Shown: positions 60,701-64,000 of the stretch, one piece after another
Numbering within the stretch: the first letter of the stretch is position 1
Layout of the letters: every line of letters begins with the position of its first letter
DNA from: an uncultured Bacteroidales bacterium
GTDB lineage: Bacteria > Bacteroidota > Bacteroidia > Bacteroidales > UBA932
Direction: 5' to 3'
DNA length: 64,000 nt
NCBI GenBank assembly: GCA_900318445.1
Contig: ONKO01000009.1
Coordinates: 1-64,000, forward strand
Made by a program: the position numbers and the translations under genes
Notes under the pieces: generated by a model
Told to the model about the DNA's origin: nothing
Seen by the model: only the letters and a program-made list of their open reading frames with translations
Database searches by the model: none

Positions 60701-60807
60701 TCACCGTTCGATGCATCCTCAAGCGTGAGGGAAATCTTGTAGTTCTGAGCACTCAGGGTGAGGGCGGTAAAAAGGCCCGCGAGGGCCACGAGGAGTCTTC
60801 TAACCAT
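57787..60807 (-). CDS. TonB-dependent-receptor-like outer membrane barrel protein, Gly/Met-rich
   Basis: A 1006-residue outer-membrane protein. It has a signal peptide (MVRRLLVALAGLFTALTLSA), a CarboxypepD_reg-like domain (VGFATVSATPEKG, about 25-110), a plug-like region (about 115-215, KKLPGVEVDESGNITANGE) and a large barrel of the OMP_b-brl_3 type. A loop near 292-322 is nearly all Gly, Met and Asn (GGMMGGGGMMGRGG), and the last ~30 residues are Gly/Arg/Phe-rich. It may bind a metal or a siderophore-like ligand, but that is a guess. It follows ruvC on the minus strand after 60 bp. No SusD partner. Confidence 0.82.
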   Translation of the reverse strand: MVRRLLVALAGLFTALTLSAQNYKISLTLEDASNGEPVGFATVSATPEKGQPKYTLTDAKGKAVLEKVRAGKYTIKAEILGYKPSEQVVEVKADTDLGTIKMALDQEVLDAASVSAVGNPIVIKKDTVEYNASSFKISDDNMLEDLLKKLPGVEVDESGNITANGETINKIMIDGKTFFMDDPQLASKNIPAKLIEKVKVVKKKSEQAEFTGIDDGNDETIIDLSVQRGMMNGVFGNLQAGGGHDVPSSAKAMNDWRFQSNLMVGRFTEGSQLSIIAGANNTNNRGFTDFVGNMMGGMMGGGGMMGRGGGFGGGFGGGNGITTSWNAGVNGNWDLFDNKMQLGANYMYTGSDVDVTENTYKETYRDDGSTLISNTDGLSSRFTNGHRFGVRLDHKFSENTSILFQPQFNFGNGSYIQQSLFDTDTKAADGTVNKTNSGFTNNSGDNRNWSSSGFLLLRQRLFIPGRTISVNVTWNVSNNKMDGYNQSLTNTQFDADGNPVASKRTVVNQRVDQSSKSQSVGARLVYTEPLGGYFYLEGSYNVNYANSESNKNVYNSGAYNWAPDAFVLGMGSALPYTSEGEVKDDTYTNNIVNRNLNQNIGLAFMYQNEAARAQIGISAIHTDTYNKTDSYPDPYTDKRWNFAPRAMVFYDFNDNSNVRLFYNGRSSQPSTSQLMPVMDNSNPLSMSLGNPYLTPYFSHNLRNEWEISNRQTFFSLRINLQGGMTQNPITNAAWYDNNGRQYSFPVNGHNTYNGSLRVSLNAPIAKSNFSISNMTNASYSKSGSFVGKSNLDMSDYLTADSFNYEKFHQDYFEGSNALWDQNFLDNTTRSLSVMERLSLTYRSDYLELQATGSTRVSKPWYTVQAATAATWNNQVRGSVKWTIGESGVELSTDAGYRWYNGYTTPQDPQLVWNAKISTPLFHRQATLSLNAYDILDQSKNLRVNITDNYYQETRNNTLGRYIMLTFTWRFGSFGGGNNRGGFRPGAGGPMGGGFRGGMGGFRGGRF

Positions 60808-60867
60808 ACTTTTTCTATAAAAACCGATTTCTTTGACACAGCGGTGGCGTCAAGGTTTAAAAGGATT

Positions 60868-61425
60868 TTAAGAAATTCTTTCGGGGTGGTCCTTGATGAA
60901 CTGTTCCCAGCCGCCTTTGCCTTTTGCGGAGGCGAGGGGAGAAGAGGTTTCGTAGAAGTGGCAAAGGGCGATGGCCAGGGCGTCGGTGGCGTCCAGATGC
61001 CGGCTTTCCAGTTTTACGCCCAGGGTTTTCTCCAGCATGAGCTGCACCTGTTCCTTGGACGCGGCGCCGTTTCCTACGATGGCTTCCTTGGCCTTTCGGG
61101 GGGCGTATTCGGTGACGCTCTCCACACCATATTCTTTGGCGGCCAGGATGGCTGCGCCCTGCGCGCGGCCCAGCTTGAGAACCACCTGCGCATTTTTCCC
61201 GTAGAAGGGGCTTTCGATGGCGAGCTCGGTGGGGTGGTAATTCCGGCAAACCTCGCCGATGCACTCGTAGATGGCCTGGAGCTTGGAGTAGGCGTCTCCC
61301 TCCTTTCGAAGGTCCAGTACGCCCATATCCACGTAGGAGGCCTTCTTGCCCTCTACCCGGATAATGCCAAACCCCAGCAGCTGGGTTCCGGGGTCTATCC
61401 CCAGTATGATGCGTTCCTTTCCCAT
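60868..61425 (-). CDS. ruvC: Crossover junction endodeoxyribonuclease RuvC
   Basis: A 185-residue Holliday-junction resolvase. The first catalytic aspartate is in ILGIDPGTQLLGFG (about residue 9), the glutamate in LAIESPFYGKNAQ, and the last acidic pair in HLDATDALAIALCHFYE. ATG 61425 was chosen because it follows a promoter box closely; the upstream in-frame codon at 61443 lies above that box. RuvAB partners are elsewhere. Confidence 0.95.
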   Translation of the reverse strand: MGKERIILGIDPGTQLLGFGIIRVEGKKASYVDMGVLDLRKEGDAYSKLQAIYECIGEVCRNYHPTELAIESPFYGKNAQVVLKLGRAQGAAILAAKEYGVESVTEYAPRKAKEAIVGNGAASKEQVQLMLEKTLGVKLESRHLDATDALAIALCHFYETSSPLASAKGKGGWEQFIKDHPERIS

Positions 61426-61432
61426 CGGCAGG

Positions 61433-61440
61433 CAAAGATA
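61433..61440 (-). promoter_or_regulatory. Promoter -7 box of ruvC (TATCTTTG)
   Basis: An exact minus-strand TAnnTTTG element; the ruvC ATG starts 7 nt after it, predicting a leaderless mRNA. Confidence 0.7.
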
Positions 61441-61535
61441 CAAAACTTTGTCTCAAATGTTGCAAAAAAACCGCCTTGTATCATTTGTTGCATAAGTGGA
61501 AACATATGTTACAGCACCCCCACGCACCTTATATT

Positions 61536-61543
61536 TATATTTG
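61536..61543 (+). promoter_or_regulatory. Promoter -7 box of the second SusC gene (TATATTTG)
   Basis: An exact TAnnTTTG element 41 nt before the ATG at 61585. TGTTGCA occurs twice in direct orientation about 30 bp apart just upstream of it and could be a regulator site. Confidence 0.7.
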
Positions 61544-61584
61544 CGGCGACACATCCGTAACACGGAACTATTAACTCATATCAC

Positions 61585-64000
61585 ATGTTAAAACTGAAAT
61601 CACTTCTTGTTTCGGCCCTTCTGCTGGCAGGCATCACCGCCACCGCCCAGCAGATCACGGTTACAGGTACTGTGACCTCTTCGGCCGACGGCTACGGCGT
61701 CATTGGCGCCGCAGTCATGGAAAAAGGTACCAGCAATGGTACGACGACAGACTTTGACGGCAACTTCACCATTTCGGTGAAACAGGGCGCTGTCCTGGTC
61801 TTCTCCTCCATCGGCTATACTACGCAGGAGTTACCTGCCAAGGCTCAGATGGCAGTTGTCATGGACGAGGACTCCCAACTGCTGAACGAGGTAGTCGTGA
61901 CCGGTTATACGGTCCAGCGCAAGGCCGACCTTACCGGCGCCATCTCTACCGTCAACACGGAAGACCTGGCCAAGCAGAATGAGAACAACCCTGTGAAAGC
62001 GCTCCAGGGACGCGTTCCCGGTATGAACATCACGGCCGACGGCTCTCCGTCCGGTGCAGCGACTGTCCGTATCCGCGGTATCGGCTCGCTCAATGATGGT
62101 GCCAACGACCCGCTGTTCATCATTGACGGTGTTCCCACGAAGGCGGGTATGCATGAGCTCAACGGTAACGACATCGAGTCCATCCAGGTCCTCAAGGATG
62201 CAGCCTCTGCCTCCATTTATGGTAGCCGGGCTGCTAACGGCGTTATTATCATTACCACCAAAAACGGTAAGGACGGAAAGGTGAAGGTGGACTTCGATGC
62301 CAGCGTAGCGGCACAGACCTATGCCAACCGTATGCAGGTACTCAATGCCGAGGAATTTGGGCAGGTTATGTGGCAGGGTTATGTGAATGACGGTCTCAAT
62401 CCGGAGAGAAACTCGCTGGGTTACCATTTTGACTGGGGCTACGACGCCAACGGCGTCCCCGTCCTGAACAAAATCCGTATGGACAAGTATCTGGATGCCG
62501 CAGGAACCACTCCTGCCAGCGATACCGACTGGGTAAAGGAAACCACCCGTACCGGTCTCATCCAGCAGTACAACCTTTCCCTGAGTAACGGTACCGAGCG
62601 CGGTAATTCCTACTTCTCCCTGGGTTACTACCGCAACGACGGTATCATCAAACATTCCGATTTCTCCCGTATCAGCGCCCGTATCAACACGGACTACAAA
62701 CTCCTGAAAGTGGGAGACCGGAATATTCTTACCATCGGCGAACACTTTACCCTGAACCGCACCAGCGAGGTACAGGCTCCCGGCGGATTCCTGGAAAACG
62801 TTCTCCAGTTCAATCCCTCCATCCCGGTCTATACCACCAGCGGTGAGTTCGCAGGTCCCGTGGGAGGTTATCCCGACCGTGAGAACCCCCTTGCCCGCCT
62901 TACCCGCAACAAGGACAACCGTTATTCCTACTGGAGACTGTTCGGCGATGCTTACCTGAACATCAATCCCGTGAAGGGACTGAATATCAAGACAACGTTT
63001 GGTATCGACTATTCCCAGAAGGAACAGCGTATCTTCACTTACCCTGTTACGGAAGGAACCGTAGCCACCAAGACCAATGCCGTAGAGGCCAAGCAGGAAC
63101 ACTGGCTCAAGTGGATGTGGAATGCCATCGCAACCTACAATTTTGAGGTGGGCAAGCATCGTGGCGATATCCTGGTGGGTACGGAAGTCAACCGGGAAGA
63201 TGACACCTGGTTCAGCGGAAAGGCATACGATTTTGCCGTGCTGAACCCCGACTATATGTGGCCCAACGCCGCTGTCGGCGAGGCCGAATCCTATGGCGGT
63301 GGCGGTGGTTACACCCTCATCTCTTATTTCGGAAAGGTGAACTACAACTACGCCGACCGCTACCTGGCCAGCGTCACGCTCCGCTATGACGGTTCCAGCC
63401 GCTTTGGCCGCAACACCCGTTTCGGTCTTTTCCCTTCGGTGAGCGTGGGCTGGAGAATTGACAAGGAAAAGTTCATGGAAAATGCTACCTGGCTGGAGAA
63501 CCTGAAGATTCGTGCCAGCTGGGGCCAGACGGGTACGCAGGACATTGACAACATTGCCCGTTACTCCATCTATGAGAGCAATTACGGTGAAGCCAATTTC
63601 GGCGGACAGAGCTATGGCACCAGCTACGATATCGCCGGTACCAATGGCGGCCAGACCCTTCCCAGCGGTTTCCGTCGCATCCAGCTGGGTAATGACAACC
63701 TCAAATGGGAGACGACCACCCAGACCAATGTGGGTCTTGACTTTGCCATGTTCAAGAGCGCACTCTACGGCTCCCTGGAAGTTTACTATAAGAAGACCAC
63801 CGACATTCTTGTAAGAATGCCCGGCATCGGTGTCATGGGTGAGGGCGCCGACCAGTGGATCAATGCCGGTGAAATGGTCAACAAGGGTATCGAGTTCAAT
63901 GCGGGTTACCGCGGAGACGTAGGGGACTTCCACTATGACCTGGCGGCCAATATCGGCACGTATGACAACCGCGTTACCAAACTCCCCGAAACCCTTGCCG
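61585..64000 (+). CDS. SusC/RagA family TonB-linked outer membrane protein, 5' part
   Basis: The frame runs open from ATG 61585 to the window end, so only the first ~805 residues are seen. They comprise a signal peptide (MLKLKSLLVSALLLAGITAT), a CarboxypepD_reg-like domain (VTGTVTSSADGYGVIGAAV), the NEVVVTGYTVQRKADLTGAI TonB-box region, a plug with RIRGIGSLN and SIYGSRAANGVIIITTK, and much of the barrel. It is distinct from the 34-kb SusC. A susD gene is expected just beyond the window. The ligand is unknown. Confidence 0.93.
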   Translation, partial: MLKLKSLLVSALLLAGITATAQQITVTGTVTSSADGYGVIGAAVMEKGTSNGTTTDFDGNFTISVKQGAVLVFSSIGYTTQELPAKAQMAVVMDEDSQLLNEVVVTGYTVQRKADLTGAISTVNTEDLAKQNENNPVKALQGRVPGMNITADGSPSGAATVRIRGIGSLNDGANDPLFIIDGVPTKAGMHELNGNDIESIQVLKDAASASIYGSRAANGVIIITTKNGKDGKVKVDFDASVAAQTYANRMQVLNAEEFGQVMWQGYVNDGLNPERNSLGYHFDWGYDANGVPVLNKIRMDKYLDAAGTTPASDTDWVKETTRTGLIQQYNLSLSNGTERGNSYFSLGYYRNDGIIKHSDFSRISARINTDYKLLKVGDRNILTIGEHFTLNRTSEVQAPGGFLENVLQFNPSIPVYTTSGEFAGPVGGYPDRENPLARLTRNKDNRYSYWRLFGDAYLNINPVKGLNIKTTFGIDYSQKEQRIFTYPVTEGTVATKTNAVEAKQEHWLKWMWNAIATYNFEVGKHRGDILVGTEVNREDDTWFSGKAYDFAVLNPDYMWPNAAVGEAESYGGGGGYTLISYFGKVNYNYADRYLASVTLRYDGSSRFGRNTRFGLFPSVSVGWRIDKEKFMENATWLENLKIRASWGQTGTQDIDNIARYSIYESNYGEANFGGQSYGTSYDIAGTNGGQTLPSGFRRIQLGNDNLKWETTTQTNVGLDFAMFKSALYGSLEVYYKKTTDILVRMPGIGVMGEGADQWINAGEMVNKGIEFNAGYRGDVGDFHYDLAANIGTYDNRVTKLPETLA

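Overview
The window reads as chromosomal DNA of a fairly GC-rich member of the Bacteroidota, most likely order Bacteroidales. The evidence is SusC/SusD-type outer-membrane pairs, BACON-domain and other Bacteroidota-type lipoproteins, a type IX secretion (T9SS) sorting tail, the small DUF4295 protein behind rpmB-rpmG, Bacteroidota-type -7 promoter boxes (TAnnTTTG) before many genes, and a general lack of Shine-Dalgarno sequences. The genus cannot be fixed from sequence reading alone. There is no rRNA, CRISPR array, transposase or recognisable phage gene.

Layout. 0-9.3 kb holds housekeeping genes: rpmI (partial), rplT, lepB, rpmB, rpmG and DUF4295, then a tightly packed run ftsY-pheT-lipoprotein-amidohydrolase-radical SAM-deoC. 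9.3-11.8 kb has a repeat-rich spacer, a zincin-like lipoprotein and a small lipoprotein. A tRNA-Leu(CAG) is followed by a minus-strand pair (acyl-CoA ligase-like enzyme, secreted alpha/beta hydrolase), typA, a DUF177 protein, rpmF and tRNA-Arg(CCT). A 15-bp stretch of the tRNA-Arg 3' end is repeated 547 bp downstream, and the gene-free stretch between is full of hairpins and short repeats. Then come a GNAT acetyltransferase, an unknown membrane protein, carAB behind a terminator-containing leader, an acyltransferase, a large unknown protein, an acyl-CoA synthetase, a dCMP deaminase and an S41 protease.

The main accessory feature is a nine-gene, same-strand block at 31.95-50.60 kb, bounded by one promoter-like box and one strong terminator. 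It encodes a multidomain lipoprotein, SusC, SusD, a SusCD-associated zinc metallopeptidase lipoprotein, a DUF4302 lipoprotein, a BACON/choice-of-anchor-J lipoprotein, a subtilisin with a T9SS-type tail, a PorV/PorQ-like barrel and a very large collagen-like/BACON lipoprotein. It has two peptidases and no recognisable glycoside hydrolase or lyase catalytic domain, so I read it as a candidate protein/peptide capture, digestion and import locus rather than a polysaccharide locus. The first and last genes share a WLGxW-type C-terminal module.

50.6-64 kb: a nested inverted repeat, dnaX, lptB, a close sigma-54 promoter match followed by a possible ~70-nt RNA with a terminator, rpsU with a near-perfect Shine-Dalgarno, a coupled trio (EF-hand membrane protein, AAA ATPase, sirtuin), a minus-strand TonB-type barrel protein downstream of ruvC, and the start of a second SusC gene that runs off the window. 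Several promoters lie so close to their start codons (ftsY, acyltransferase, 26.0-kb gene, dnaX, ruvC) that leaderless or nearly leaderless mRNAs are expected.
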